From Pseudomonadota bacterium (lineage in GTDB: Bacteria; Pseudomonadota; Gammaproteobacteria; Burkholderiales; Ferrovaceae): DNA of 7,551 nt. Below are positions 1 through 6,170 of this stretch, one piece after another. Position numbers and translations under genes: made by a program. Position 1 is the first letter of the stretch, and each line of letters opens with the position of its first letter. The stretch lies in assembly GCA_021804345.1 (NCBI GenBank), contig JAJZHV010000048.1, positions 1 through 7,551 on the forward strand, given 5' to 3'. The notes under the pieces were generated by a model that was not told the origin of the DNA, did no database searches, and was given only the letters and a program-made list of their open reading frames with translations.

Positions 1-15
1 GTCGGGTACAAGCGA

Positions 16-381
16 TCAGACCGCGCCTGCGAGCGTGGCCCGTGCAGTGTCCACCATCTTGACGAAGGCGGGTTTGTCAAACACGGCGATATCCGCCAGC
101 ACCTTGCGATCTACCAGGATTTCGGCCTTTTTAAGACCATTCATGAAGGTGCTGTAGTTCATCCCGCATTCCCGGGCTGCGGCATTGATCCGGGCAATCC
201 ACAGCACGCGAAAATCGCGCTTGCGCCGCCGCCGGTCGCGATAGGCATACTGCCCGGCCTTCATCACGGCTTCTTTGGCGATACGATAGACGTTTTTGCG
301 GCGGCCGCGGTAACCCTTGGCCTGATCCAGAACTTTCTTGTGGCGCGCGTGCGCCGTTACACCCCGTTTGACTCGTGGCAT
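16..381 (-). CDS. rplT: 50S ribosomal protein L20
   Basis: Large-subunit ribosomal protein L20, an early 23S rRNA-binding assembly protein. The 121-aa product begins [16 protein letters not shown] and has the very basic N-terminal arm (residues 1-60, with [11 protein letters not shown] and the run [10 protein letters not shown]) followed by the globular part with [17 protein letters not shown], all typical of the family; the length is normal. The ATG is preceded by AAGGAG at a normal distance, and the gene follows rpmI by 10 nt, so the two are surely cotranscribed. In E. coli L20 represses rpmI-rplT translation by binding its own mRNA; whether that holds here cannot be read from the sequence. 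The TGA stop lies 15 nt from the window edge, so nothing can be said about the next gene, although pheS is usual in this position. Confidence 0.98.
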   Translation of the reverse strand: MPRVKRGVTAHARHKKVLDQAKGYRGRRKNVYRIAKEAVMKAGQYAYRDRRRRKRDFRVLWIARINAAARECGMNYSTFMNGLKKAEILVDRKVLADIAVFDKPAFVKMVDTARATLAGAV

Positions 382-391
382 GTCGGGCTCC

Positions 392-589
392 TTACGCGTA
401 GGGCAACATGGCTTTTACCGAGCCCATGTTGGTTGCATGAATGTTGGCAGTACCACGCAGTTGACGCTTAGTTTTGGTGGACTTTTTGGTAAGGATGTGG
501 CGTTTGAACGCCTGCGAGCGTTTGACACTGCCGCTACCGCGCACGCGAAAGCGTTTGGCAGCGCCGCTCTTGGTCTTCATTTTGGGCAT
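392..589 (-). CDS. rpmI: 50S ribosomal protein L35
   Basis: Large-subunit ribosomal protein L35, 65 aa, the normal family length. It starts [20 protein letters not shown], the L35 signature, and continues with the Lys/Arg-rich stretch [19 protein letters not shown]. The ATG has an upstream AGGAG in good position. It sits 97 nt downstream of infC and 10 nt upstream of rplT, the classic IF3-L35-L20 arrangement. The infC-rpmI gap is where the E. coli L20 operator lies; here it contains only a short CCGG-7 nt-CCGG hairpin that I can see and no obvious pseudoknot, so autoregulation by L20 is an inference from the family. Confidence 0.98.
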   Translation of the reverse strand: MPKMKTKSGAAKRFRVRGSGSVKRSQAFKRHILTKKSTKTKRQLRGTANIHATNMGSVKAMLPYA

Positions 590-686
590 GATTGCTCCTA
601 TGATTTATAAACCACACGCGGTGACCGGCAATGAACCGGAACTTGTAAACCACGTATGCCTTGTTTGAACAACCCGCTGAATCACT
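590..686 (-). other. infC-rpmI intergenic leader
   Basis: This 97-nt gap in the translation operon is the expected location of the L20 translational operator. Visible elements are the rpmI Shine-Dalgarno AGGAG just before the ATG, and a small CCGG/CCGG stem with a 7-nt loop around 625-640. No T-run terminator is present, so read-through from infC into rpmI is expected. A control role is inferred from E. coli only. Confidence 0.35.
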
Positions 687-1292
687 TCAGGCGTTGTTTT
701 GCTGCACAGCCCCCGCAGCAACGGTTGCAGCGGGCTTGGCTGGTTTTGATTCCTTTAGTTCCTTACCTGGTTCAAGTTTCTTTTTGGGGGCCAGAACCAT
801 CACCATTTGCCGCCCTTCCATTTTGGGAAACTGCTCCACTAAACCGTAGGGTGCCAGATCGGCTTCCACCCGTTTAAGGAGGTTATAGCCCAATTCCTGG
901 TGGGTCATTTCACGGCCCCTAAAACGCAGCGTGACCTTGGTTTTGTCCCCTTCATTCAAGAAGCGGATGAGGTTTCTGACCTTGATGGCGTAATCGCCAT
1001 CATCTGTGCCGGGACGAAACTTGACTTCCTTCACCTGAATCTGTTTTTGCTTGACCTTGGCTTCGTGCTGTCGCTTGCTTTCACGGTACTTGAACTTCCC
1101 ATAATCCATCAAACGACAAACCGGGGGAGCAGCCGTTGGCGCGATCTCCACAAGATCCACACCCGTTTCTTCAGCTTGGCGCAAGGCGTCAGCAATTTTG
1201 AAGATACCGAGTTGCTCGCCTTCCACACCCACCAAACGGACCTCGGGAACCGCAATGTCTTCGTTGATTCGGACTTCCTTCACCTGAGCGAT
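687..1292 (-). CDS. infC: Translation initiation factor IF-3 (AUC start)
   Basis: IF3 binds the 30S subunit and checks the initiator tRNA-start codon pairing. The N domain carries VRINEDI near the start and the family signature [14 protein letters not shown]; a Lys-rich linker helix ([14 protein letters not shown]) leads to the C domain with [19 protein letters not shown] and [10 protein letters not shown] tail of about 29 residues rich in Lys, Pro and Ala follows APKKK, where E. coli IF3 ends almost at once. The chosen start is ATC at 1292-1290: it is 8 nt after a perfect AGGAGG, an in-frame TGA lies at 1310-1308, and no ATG, GTG or TTG lies in frame between that stop and the GTG at 1283, which would be 17 nt from the ribosome site. 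Product 201 aa from ATC or 198 aa from GTG. It lies 70 nt downstream of thrS and 97 nt upstream of rpmI. Rare AUU/AUC starts on infC are known to let IF3 repress its own synthesis. Confidence 0.95.
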   Translation of the reverse strand: MAQVKEVRINEDIAVPEVRLVGVEGEQLGIFKIADALRQAEETGVDLVEIAPTAAPPVCRLMDYGKFKYRESKRQHEAKVKQKQIQVKEVKFRPGTDDGDYAIKVRNLIRFLNEGDKTKVTLRFRGREMTHQELGYNLLKRVEADLAPYGLVEQFPKMEGRQMVMVLAPKKKLEPGKELKESKPAKPAATVAAGAVQQNNA

Positions 1293-1300
1293 AGCAACAA

Positions 1301-1306
1301 CCTCCT
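1301..1306 (-). promoter_or_regulatory. infC ribosome binding site, decides AUC start
   Basis: Reads AGGAGG on the minus strand, fully matching the anti-Shine-Dalgarno core. The spacer to the ATC at 1292 is 8 nt, which is ideal, whereas the GTG at 1283 is 17 nt away. This strongly favours the non-standard start. Confidence 0.85.
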
Positions 1307-1362
1307 GTCAAATCAATAAAATAGCCGATATCGCCCAAAGCAATACCCGACTGGCTTGGCCA

Positions 1363-3282
1363 CTACGCTGCACTCCCTGAATATTGGGCAATTTCCAGTT
1401 GGGCGCGTTCTATCAAGGCCCCGAGTAACATCTGCCCAAGGTTTTCCCCTCCTCGACCCCTGACCGCCACCAAACCCGCCTGGGCTTCCTTGTCGCCGAC
1501 CACGAGGAGATAGGGAATCTTCTGCAGACTGTGATCGCGTATTTTATAGTTAATTGTTTCGTTCCGCAAGTCTGACTCCACCCGGAAACCTTGATCCTTC
1601 AGGGTCTTGGCAACCTGTTGGGCATAGTCTATTTGCCCCTGGGAGATGTTGATGACCACCATTTGTACAGGCGACAGCCAAAGGGGCAGCGCGCCCGCGT
1701 AATGCTCGATGAGAATACCGATGAAGCGTTCCAGAGACCCCAGGATGGCACGATGCAGCATGACCGGGACGTGGCGCGTGTTATCTTCTCCAACAAAACT
1801 GGCCTCTAGCCGTTCTGGCATGGAGAAATCCGCCTGAATCGTGCCGCATTGCCACGTGCGGCCGATACTGTCGCGCAGGTGAAACTCCACCTTCGGCCCG
1901 TAAAAAGCCCCCTCGCCGGGCAGGCGTTCAAAGTCTACCCCGCTGCGCTCCAAAGCCAGTTGCAATGCGGCCTCCGCCTTGTCCCAAATGGCGTCAGAGC
2001 CCACACGCTGTGCCGGCCGGGTGGCCAATTTATACTGAATATCGGTGAAACCAAAATCACGATACACCCGACGCAGCAGTTGAATGAAGTCCGATACTTC
2101 CGTCTGGATCTGATCTTCCGTGCAGAAAATATGGCCGTCATCCTGGGTAAAGCCCCGAACCCGCATCACCCCATGCAGCGCCCCGGAGGGTTCGTTGCGA
2201 TGGCAGGAGCCAAACTCGCCATAGCGTACCGGCAAATCCCGATAGCTTTTAACCCCCTGATTGAAAATCTGCACGTGACCAGGGCAATTCATGGGTTTGA
2301 TGGCAAAGTCCCGGGACTCCGACTCGGTAGTAAACATGTTTTTCTGGAAATTATCCCAATGTCCGGATTTTTCCCAAAGGGCACGATCCAGGATCTGGGG
2401 GCAACGGACCTCCTGATAGCCATGATCCCGATAAACCTGGCGCATGTACTGTTCCACCACCTGCCATAGGGTCCAACCCCGTGGATGCCAGAACACCATT
2501 CCCGGTGCCTCGTCTTGCAAATGAAACAGATCTAGGTGCTTGCCCAGGCGTCGATGATCGCGTTTTTCCGCTTCTTCCAGTCGGGTCAGATAGGCCTCCT
2601 GATCTTCCTTACGCGCCCAAGCCGTGCCATAAATGCGTGTCAGCATTTCATTGCGGGAGTCGCCGCGCCAATAGGCTCCGGCCACGCGCATCAATTTGAA
2701 GACCTTGAGTTTGCCTGTGGAGGGCACATGGGGACCACGGCAAAGGTCCACAAACTGATCCTGCTGATACAGGGAAATGGGTTCGTTGGCGGGAATACTG
2801 GCAATGATGTCTGCCTTGTAGCTTTCCCCCATGCCCTTGAAAAACGCCACGGCCTCATCCCGCGGCAGGAGTCGTCGCTGCACGGGAAAGTCGCTTCGGG
2901 CCAGCTCCAGCATTTTCTGTTCAATGGCCACCAGGTCTTCAGGCGTAAAGGGTCTGTGGTAAGAAAAATCGTAATAAAACCCATTGTCGATGACCGGTCC
3001 AATGGTGACCTGTGCCTCGGGGTAGAGCATTTTGACCGCTTGCGCCAGCAAGTGCGCCGTGGAATGGCGTAGCACTTCCAGCCCCTCTGGATCGCGCTCA
3101 GTCACAATCGCCAGGGTTGCATCGGATTCGATGCGGGTGGAGGTATCCACTAACCGGCCATCGAGTTTTCCGGCCAAGGCGGCGCGCGCCAAACCGGCCC
3201 CAATACTGGCTGCAACTTCTGCCACTGTCAGCGGTGCGTTATACTGGCGTTCGGAGCCATCGGGAAGGCGAATCGTGATCAC
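1363..3282 (-). CDS. thrS: Threonyl-tRNA synthetase
   Basis: Cytoplasmic class II synthetase that charges tRNA-Thr using ATP. The 639-aa product matches the usual length of about 640. Order of parts: TGS domain (about 1-61); editing domain with the HxxxH motif H73/H77 and C181xxxH185; class II catalytic core (about 240-535), where motif 2 region residues [13 protein letters not shown] surround 362-375; and the C-terminal anticodon-binding domain (about 538-639) starting [11 protein letters not shown]. The catalytic zinc ligands are present as C333 (MNCPG), H384 (DDGHIFC) and H510 (VPVMLH), matching E. coli C334/H385/H511, so both charging and editing sites look intact. The start is GTG, with GAGGA on the minus strand about 6 nt upstream. 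First gene of the thrS-infC-rpmI-rplT block. Confidence 0.98.
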   Translation of the reverse strand: MITIRLPDGSERQYNAPLTVAEVAASIGAGLARAALAGKLDGRLVDTSTRIESDATLAIVTERDPEGLEVLRHSTAHLLAQAVKMLYPEAQVTIGPVIDNGFYYDFSYHRPFTPEDLVAIEQKMLELARSDFPVQRRLLPRDEAVAFFKGMGESYKADIIASIPANEPISLYQQDQFVDLCRGPHVPSTGKLKVFKLMRVAGAYWRGDSRNEMLTRIYGTAWARKEDQEAYLTRLEEAEKRDHRRLGKHLDLFHLQDEAPGMVFWHPRGWTLWQVVEQYMRQVYRDHGYQEVRCPQILDRALWEKSGHWDNFQKNMFTTESESRDFAIKPMNCPGHVQIFNQGVKSYRDLPVRYGEFGSCHRNEPSGALHGVMRVRGFTQDDGHIFCTEDQIQTEVSDFIQLLRRVYRDFGFTDIQYKLATRPAQRVGSDAIWDKAEAALQLALERSGVDFERLPGEGAFYGPKVEFHLRDSIGRTWQCGTIQADFSMPERLEASFVGEDNTRHVPVMLHRAILGSLERFIGILIEHYAGALPLWLSPVQMVVINISQGQIDYAQQVAKTLKDQGFRVESDLRNETINYKIRDHSLQKIPYLLVVGDKEAQAGLVAVRGRGGENLGQMLLGALIERAQLEIAQYSGSAA

Positions 3283-3310
3283 AATCTGTCCTCAAATAAC
3301 TTGACCCATG

Positions 3311-3319
3311 ATTTTAACA
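3311..3319 (-). promoter_or_regulatory. Candidate thrS promoter, extended -10
   Basis: On the minus strand this reads TGT followed by TAAAAT, an extended -10 element (TGn plus a one-mismatch TATAAT). No good -35 hexamer is found 16-18 nt upstream, which is tolerable for extended -10 promoters. Transcription would start near 3304, giving a leader of about 20 nt before the GTG. Unmapped; the call rests on motif and position only. Confidence 0.5.
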
Positions 3320-3489
3320 CAGCCGGCTTCATGTACCTCTCTCACCCATTCTCTGGCCCCTTGCGCGCCTTACCCCCTGTGCGGGCACGTGCGGGTGAGT
3401 GACTTCCACAAAGCCGCGGGCTGGCATAGCCGACACCGCCCCACGGGCTGGGCCCCGGGCCAGAGCCTGCCCACTACCTCTGGCCGCTG

Positions 3490-4266
3490 TTGGTCGTGAA
3501 CGGCGCAGCACTGACCGTGGATCATTTCGGGCTCTATCATCTGGCCAGCACGCTCTTTAGCGCCTGGTTCTTACCTCCCGGCCTGCACATCGCCCTGCTC
3601 CTTGCTTGCCTCGCCCTGTGGCAGCGTCGACCCCGGCTTGCGCGCGCCCTGGCAAGCGTGGCGCTGCTGTCGCTGTACGCGCTGGCTACTCCCTATTTTT
3701 CCCGCCCCTTGGTACAACAGGTGGAAACCGGTTTTACCCCGCTGCCAAGCCAAACCTATACGGCCGTGGTCTGTCTGACCGGAGGAAACAATTATGCCGC
3801 TCCCGAGTTTGGTGGTATTGGAGCCTCGGGAGCCAGCGCCTTGCGTTGCCTGTATGGACTAATGCTGGCCCAGGAACGGCACCTGCCCTTGATCATTTCG
3901 GGCGCGGGCACCCTGGCCCCGCCCGAGGCGCTTACGGTCCAAAGCTACCTGAGTCGACTGCATCCGTTTTCAGAGATTCTGGTGGAAGCAGAGTCGCGCA
4001 ATACACAAGAAGCACCGGCCGCGCTGTTGCGCCGCTATCCCAACCTGCGTGGGCCCATCATTCTGGTGACCGATGCCGTACATATGCGCCGCGCTAGTGG
4101 CTGGTTTAGGCTGGCGGGGTTTCTGGTGGCCCAGGCCCCCACTCGGTATGTCAGTTTTGAGCCCACTTCCCTCAAAAGCTTTCTGCCCAACGCCCTCATG
4201 CTGGAACAATCGCAAGAGGCCCTGCGGGAGTGGAGCGGACAAGCCCTGCTACCGCGCGGCTTTTAA
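3490..4266 (+). CDS. DUF218 (YdcF/ElyC-type) membrane protein
   Basis: Inner-membrane protein with a DUF218 domain, the family of E. coli YdcF, SanA and ElyC, linked to envelope and lipid-carrier metabolism; no reaction can be assigned. In the 258-aa reading from TTG, hydrophobic segments lie at about 17-43 and 51-70 and the domain at about 91-240, with TAVVCLTGG, PLIISGAG, EAESRNTQE (E168, N171, T172) and the VTDAVHMRRA motif (H198) near the end. Two N-terminal TMs, DUF218 and this length resemble ElyC (259 aa). The start is uncertain: TTG 3490, GTG 3496 and GTG 3517 are in frame, none has a clear ribosome site, and the frame stays open back to a TAG at 3427-3429. Divergent from thrS, followed by tRNA-Lys. 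Confidence 0.85.
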   Translation: MVVNGAALTVDHFGLYHLASTLFSAWFLPPGLHIALLLACLALWQRRPRLARALASVALLSLYALATPYFSRPLVQQVETGFTPLPSQTYTAVVCLTGGNNYAAPEFGGIGASGASALRCLYGLMLAQERHLPLIISGAGTLAPPEALTVQSYLSRLHPFSEILVEAESRNTQEAPAALLRRYPNLRGPIILVTDAVHMRRASGWFRLAGFLVAQAPTRYVSFEPTSLKSFLPNALMLEQSQEALREWSGQALLPRGF

Positions 4267-4279
4267 CCTGCCCGCGCGG
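4252..4279 (+). repeat. GC-rich inverted repeat at 3' end of the DUF218 gene
   Basis: Two identical copies of the self-complementary octamer CCGCGCGG (4252-4259 and 4272-4279), separated by 12 nt that contain the TAA stop codon. The RNA could fold into an 8-bp GC stem. There is no T-run on either strand, so a factor-independent terminator is doubtful; it may instead protect or process the transcript end. Confidence 0.4.
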
Positions 4280-4295
4280 GAAAATCGGCTTTGGG

Positions 4296-4324
4296 TTGAC
4301 TGGAGAAAAGACGCCCTATAAAAT
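4296..4324 (+). promoter_or_regulatory. tRNA-Lys promoter
   Basis: TTGACT (4296-4301) and TAAAAT (4319-4324) are separated by 17 nt; each hexamer is one base off the sigma70 consensus. Predicted transcription start is about 4331, some 7 nt before the mature tRNA 5' end at 4338. This fits an independently transcribed single tRNA gene. Confidence 0.75.
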
Positions 4325-4337
4325 AGCAGATTGGTTT

Positions 4338-4413
4338 GGGTCGTTAGCTCAGCTGGTAGAGCAGCGGACTTTTAATCCGTTGGTCGCAGGTTCGAATCCC
4401 GCACGGCCTACCA
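4338..4413 (+). tRNA. tRNA-Lys(UUU)
   Basis: A 76-nt cloverleaf with CCA encoded (4411-4413). The acceptor stem GGGTCGT pairs with ACGGCCT (two G-U pairs) and the discriminator is A. The D arm carries AGCTCAGCTGGTAGAGC; the anticodon stem GCGGA/TCCGT encloses the loop CTTTTAA, giving anticodon TTT at 4371-4373, i.e. lysine; the T loop is GTTCGAATC. All stems pair. It follows the DUF218 gene by 71 nt with its own promoter. No second copy of the tRNA 3' end occurs in the window, so there is no sign of an integrated element here. Confidence 0.97.
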
Positions 4414-4459
4414 AACAGATCAAGCACTGGTCCCATTTTCCAGGCGAACAGGAATTTCC

Positions 4460-4476
4460 CCCAGAACACTTCTGGG
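4460..4476 (+). repeat. Hairpin downstream of tRNA-Lys
   Basis: Perfect 7-bp inverted repeat CCCAGAA/TTCTGGG with a CAC loop, 46 nt after the tRNA 3' end. No T-run follows, so it is a weak candidate for the end or processing point of the tRNA precursor. I see no gene in the rest of 4414-4546. Confidence 0.35.
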
Positions 4477-4546
4477 ACTCTACGCAACCCACAGCAGTGC
4501 TCCGGCGGGCGTCTCTTTGTTTCAATCCTTTCGAGGACAGCCGTTT

Positions 4547-4585
4547 AAAAAAACGGGGGCGCAGCTGTGGGCGTGCGCCATCCCC
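4547..4585 (-). terminator. Rho-independent terminator of the phasin gene
   Basis: On the minus strand a GC stem (GGCGCA at 4579-4574 with TGCGCC at 4563-4558, extendable by three G-C pairs across an AT bulge) is followed after one G by seven T residues (4553-4547). It lies about 28 nt past the phasin TGA, as expected for an intrinsic terminator. Confidence 0.7.
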
Positions 4586-4612
4586 GGTGGGCGGTCTGAA
4601 GTCAGGTTGTGT

Positions 4613-5509
4613 TTATCGTTTGGCTGAGGCTTTCTTCTTGGCGGGGGCAGGTTTGGCCTTTTCTGCCGCGGGTTTGGTCGTTTTGCTGGTGCGCGTTGCC
4701 TGGGGTGCGGGCTTGCCATAGGCGCCGGAAAAATCGGAAGCACTCAGGGTTGTGCTGTGCGCCAGGGCGGGCGTGTCGGTATCCGCTTGGATGGCAACGG
4801 TTTGCGCGGGCAGTTCGTGCTCTGGAGTCATCGCTTCTGGTTCTGCCTGCAGCACCGGTGTTTCCTCCAGGGGTTCGGATACGCTGATGGGTTCTGCCTG
4901 CAGCACCGGTGTTTCCTCTAGGGGTTCGGATACGCTGATGGGTTCGTCATGAGCCTCGGTCAGGGGCGCTTCTACCGGACCGGCAACGGCCTCAGAATCC
5001 ATTTCGGCTGGCAACTCAACCTGGATCGGGGTAGAAACCAATTCAGAGACTTCAGGGGCCGGCAGAATCTGTTCGGCTTCCTGCACCACGGCCACGCTCT
5101 GGGTCTGTGCTTGAACAGGTTGGGGGGTTGCGCTATGAGCGCTTGCATAGACCACGAGAGGGAACTGGCTGTTGAGGGTTTTACTCCATTCGCGCCACCG
5201 GGCAGTAAACAAATCGGCAATCTGGTCTTTGGTGTACGCTGCCACTTCATACACGGTACGCAAATAAACGGATGCGTTTTCTACACTTTTTTCAGTGAGT
5301 TTGGTGCGCAGTCCGATAAGGGTTGGCAGGTCCCACAGGTCGGACTCGATCTGCAAGACGCTTTGGGCGTCGGCCAGCGATTGCTTGGTGGAGATCCACT
5401 GCAAACCCACCAACCGCTCAGTGCTGTTTAGGGCAATCTCGGTGAGCTGCAGTGCCGTATCCATGGCCGATTGATTGAATTCAGTCATCTGGTCACTTTC
5501 TTTGTACAT
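4613..5509 (-). CDS. Phasin-like protein with repeat linker and basic tail
   Basis: A 298-aa protein. Residues about 10-115 resemble the helical phasin domain that coats polyhydroxyalkanoate granules: a heptad-rich stretch (TEIALNSTERLVGLQ), SLADAQSVLQIES and VYEVAAYTKDQIADLF. Residues about 125-265 form a Pro/Glu/Val-rich acidic linker with two identical 17-residue repeats (189-205 and 206-222). The last 33 residues are a Lys/Pro/Ala tail (KKKASAKR at the end), similar in style to the histone H1-like nucleoid-binding tail of PhaF. Possible role: linking granules or another surface to DNA; no PHA synthase is in the window, so the PHA link is unproven. Start ATG 5509 has AGGA about 10 nt upstream; a second in-frame ATG (5488) is possible, with a weaker ribosome site. 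A terminator follows at 4547-4585. Confidence 0.75.
   Translation of the reverse strand: MYKESDQMTEFNQSAMDTALQLTEIALNSTERLVGLQWISTKQSLADAQSVLQIESDLWDLPTLIGLRTKLTEKSVENASVYLRTVYEVAAYTKDQIADLFTARWREWSKTLNSQFPLVVYASAHSATPQPVQAQTQSVAVVQEAEQILPAPEVSELVSTPIQVELPAEMDSEAVAGPVEAPLTEAHDEPISVSEPLEETPVLQAEPISVSEPLEETPVLQAEPEAMTPEHELPAQTVAIQADTDTPALAHSTTLSASDFSGAYGKPAPQATRTSKTTKPAAEKAKPAPAKKKASAKR
4839..4940 (-). repeat. 51-bp in-frame tandem duplication in the phasin linker
   Basis: Two head-to-tail 51-bp units (4839-4889 and 4890-4940) with five more matching bases at 4941-4945. They differ at one base (4868 versus 4919), a synonymous Leu change, so the 17-aa units are identical. The near identity points to a recent duplication and possible copy-number variation between strains. 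Confidence 0.95.
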
Positions 5510-5552
5510 GGTTTACTCATCCTGGTTAAAGTTTGAATGCCGTCAGAGGGTT

Positions 5553-5561
5553 ATTCTAACA
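5553..5561 (-). promoter_or_regulatory. Candidate proximal phasin promoter, extended -10
   Basis: Minus-strand TGT plus TAGAAT, an extended -10 with a one-mismatch hexamer, about 44 nt before the phasin ATG. There is no consensus -35; the position where it would lie (about 5576-5581) falls inside the palindrome at 5571-5585. Confidence 0.45.
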
Positions 5562-5570
5562 ATGTTCGCA

Positions 5571-5585
5571 TATTGCGACGCAATA
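5571..5585. promoter_or_regulatory. Palindrome upstream of phasin gene, candidate operator
   Basis: Perfect 15-nt inverted repeat TATTGCGACGCAATA (7-nt arms around a central A). It covers the -35 position of the proximal candidate promoter and the predicted start of the distal one, which suits a repressor site. It also overlaps a second short dyad, CGCA-TAT-TGCG. The binding protein is unknown. Confidence 0.45.
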
Positions 5586-5591
5586 ATCCGC

Positions 5592-5621
5592 ACCATACAG
5601 AGGAGTTACGCCGCTTGTCAA
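5592..5621 (-). promoter_or_regulatory. Candidate distal phasin promoter
   Basis: Minus-strand TTGACA (5621-5616, perfect consensus) and TATGGT (5597-5592, four of six) with an 18-nt spacer. The predicted start near 5585 gives a leader of about 75 nt. The strong -35 makes this at least as credible as the proximal candidate. Confidence 0.45.
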
Positions 5622-5629
5622 TCCTCTGT
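5597..5629. repeat. 8-bp inverted repeat spanning the distal promoter
   Basis: ACAGAGGA (5597-5604) and TCCTCTGT (5622-5629) are perfect reverse complements separated by 17 nt. One arm abuts the outer edge of the TTGACA element and the other abuts the -10 element. No T-run follows on either strand, so a regulator site seems likelier than a terminator. Confidence 0.45.
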
Positions 5630-5663
5630 GCGTCCCTCCCCTGCAGCTCCGATCAACCAGGCG

Positions 5664-6104
5664 TCACGTGGATTTTTTTAATAATTGATGCTGCAGTGTA
5701 AGCCCCAGAGCGGAAAACCACGCCTTCTCCTCCCCCGGAGGGGGCAGAATGTGGCCGTATTCCATCATGTCGGAGGGGCGCAACTCCACCAGGTACACCC
5801 AAACCTGACTCAGCGTCAGGCCAGTCACCGCCATCACCACATCACGGAGAGCCACCAGCAAATCCCTCCTGACCTGTGAGGAGCGCCCAGCGCGGATCTG
5901 GCCCTGCACAAAGAACTGTGGGTGTTGCACAGGACTACCCCCCAGATAACAATCCTGCGGGGCCCTTTCCTGAAAAAGGACTTGGGCAAAAAATCCCTCA
6001 GCGCCGGTCACGCGCTGATGGGCGTTGGTGATTTCTAGTGCCAGTTGATGTTTCATCTCTGCCCCCAGCACATGGGAGGAATAATGGACGGTATAGGTGG
6101 GCAT
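5664..6104 (-). CDS. Tautomerase-superfamily protein, cis-CaaD-like
   Basis: A 146-aa protein of the tautomerase superfamily, subgroup of cis-3-chloroacrylic acid dehalogenase (cis-CaaD, about 149 aa). Counting from the proline that becomes residue 1 after Met removal, all six residues known to matter in cis-CaaD are in place: P1, H28, R70, R73, Y103, E114. Flanking motifs also match: ITNAH, FAQVLFQE, LGGS, RAGRSS, WVYLVE, MMEYGHILPPPGEE. The start is the ATG at 6104: it puts proline second, has GGAG 9 nt upstream, and the earlier ATG at 6119 has no ribosome site. Substrate is unknown; Cg10062 of Corynebacterium shares the six residues yet is a poor dehalogenase that acts on acetylenic acids. 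Last of four same-strand genes, 66 nt after the exported protein gene. Confidence 0.85.
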   Translation of the reverse strand: MPTYTVHYSSHVLGAEMKHQLALEITNAHQRVTGAEGFFAQVLFQERAPQDCYLGGSPVQHPQFFVQGQIRAGRSSQVRRDLLVALRDVVMAVTGLTLSQVWVYLVELRPSDMMEYGHILPPPGEEKAWFSALGLTLQHQLLKKST

Positions 6105-6113
6105 GGGATGACA

Positions 6114-6117
6114 CTCC
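6114..6117 (-). promoter_or_regulatory. Ribosome binding site that fixes the tautomerase start
   Basis: GGAG on the minus strand, 9 nt before the ATG at 6104. It overlaps the upstream in-frame ATG (6119), so that ATG is part of the ribosome site and not the start. Confidence 0.65.
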
Positions 6118-6170
6118 ATTCACGAGTTTGGAAAGCCTGCAAGCCACCACAGGCCAAAAGCGGGATTGCT

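Noticed and set aside
338..668. Plus-strand short frames opposite rpmI and rplT
   Set aside because: They are antisense to ribosomal protein genes with no start signals or homology-like sequence.
1281..1283. GTG at 1283 as the infC start
   Set aside because: It is 17 nt from the AGGAGG, while an in-frame ATC has ideal 8-nt spacing and rare starts are well known for infC.
1293..1362. Separate infC promoter in the thrS-infC gap
   Set aside because: Only weak matches (TTGCTT and TTTATT) are present; read-through from thrS or a promoter inside thrS is as likely.
1849..2469. Plus-strand open frame of 206 codons opposite thrS
   Set aside because: It is antisense to a fully conserved part of ThrRS, has no ribosome site or recognisable domain, and is a shadow of its codon bias.
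3329..3511. Minus-strand 60-codon frame upstream of thrS
   Set aside because: Arg/Gly/Ala-rich, GC-driven composition with no domain; it overlaps the uncertain DUF218 start region. It reads as chance.
4541..4556. CCGTTT/AAACGG hairpin with A-rich loop as a plus-strand terminator for the tRNA
   Set aside because: It has no T-run on the plus strand. The A-run fits better as the T-tract of the minus-strand phasin terminator.
4338..4612. tRNA-Lys as an integration site for a mobile element
   Set aside because: No repeat of the tRNA 3' end, no integrase and no phage-like gene is found downstream in the window.
6105..6119. Upstream ATG at 6119 as tautomerase start
   Set aside because: It has no ribosome site, its own bases form part of the GGAG for the next ATG, and the family needs proline right after the initiator Met.
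6120..6170. Terminator between the exported protein and the tautomerase gene
   Set aside because: Only 5-bp stems (AAAGC/GCTTT and GCCTG/CAGGC) with short T stretches are seen; too weak to call.
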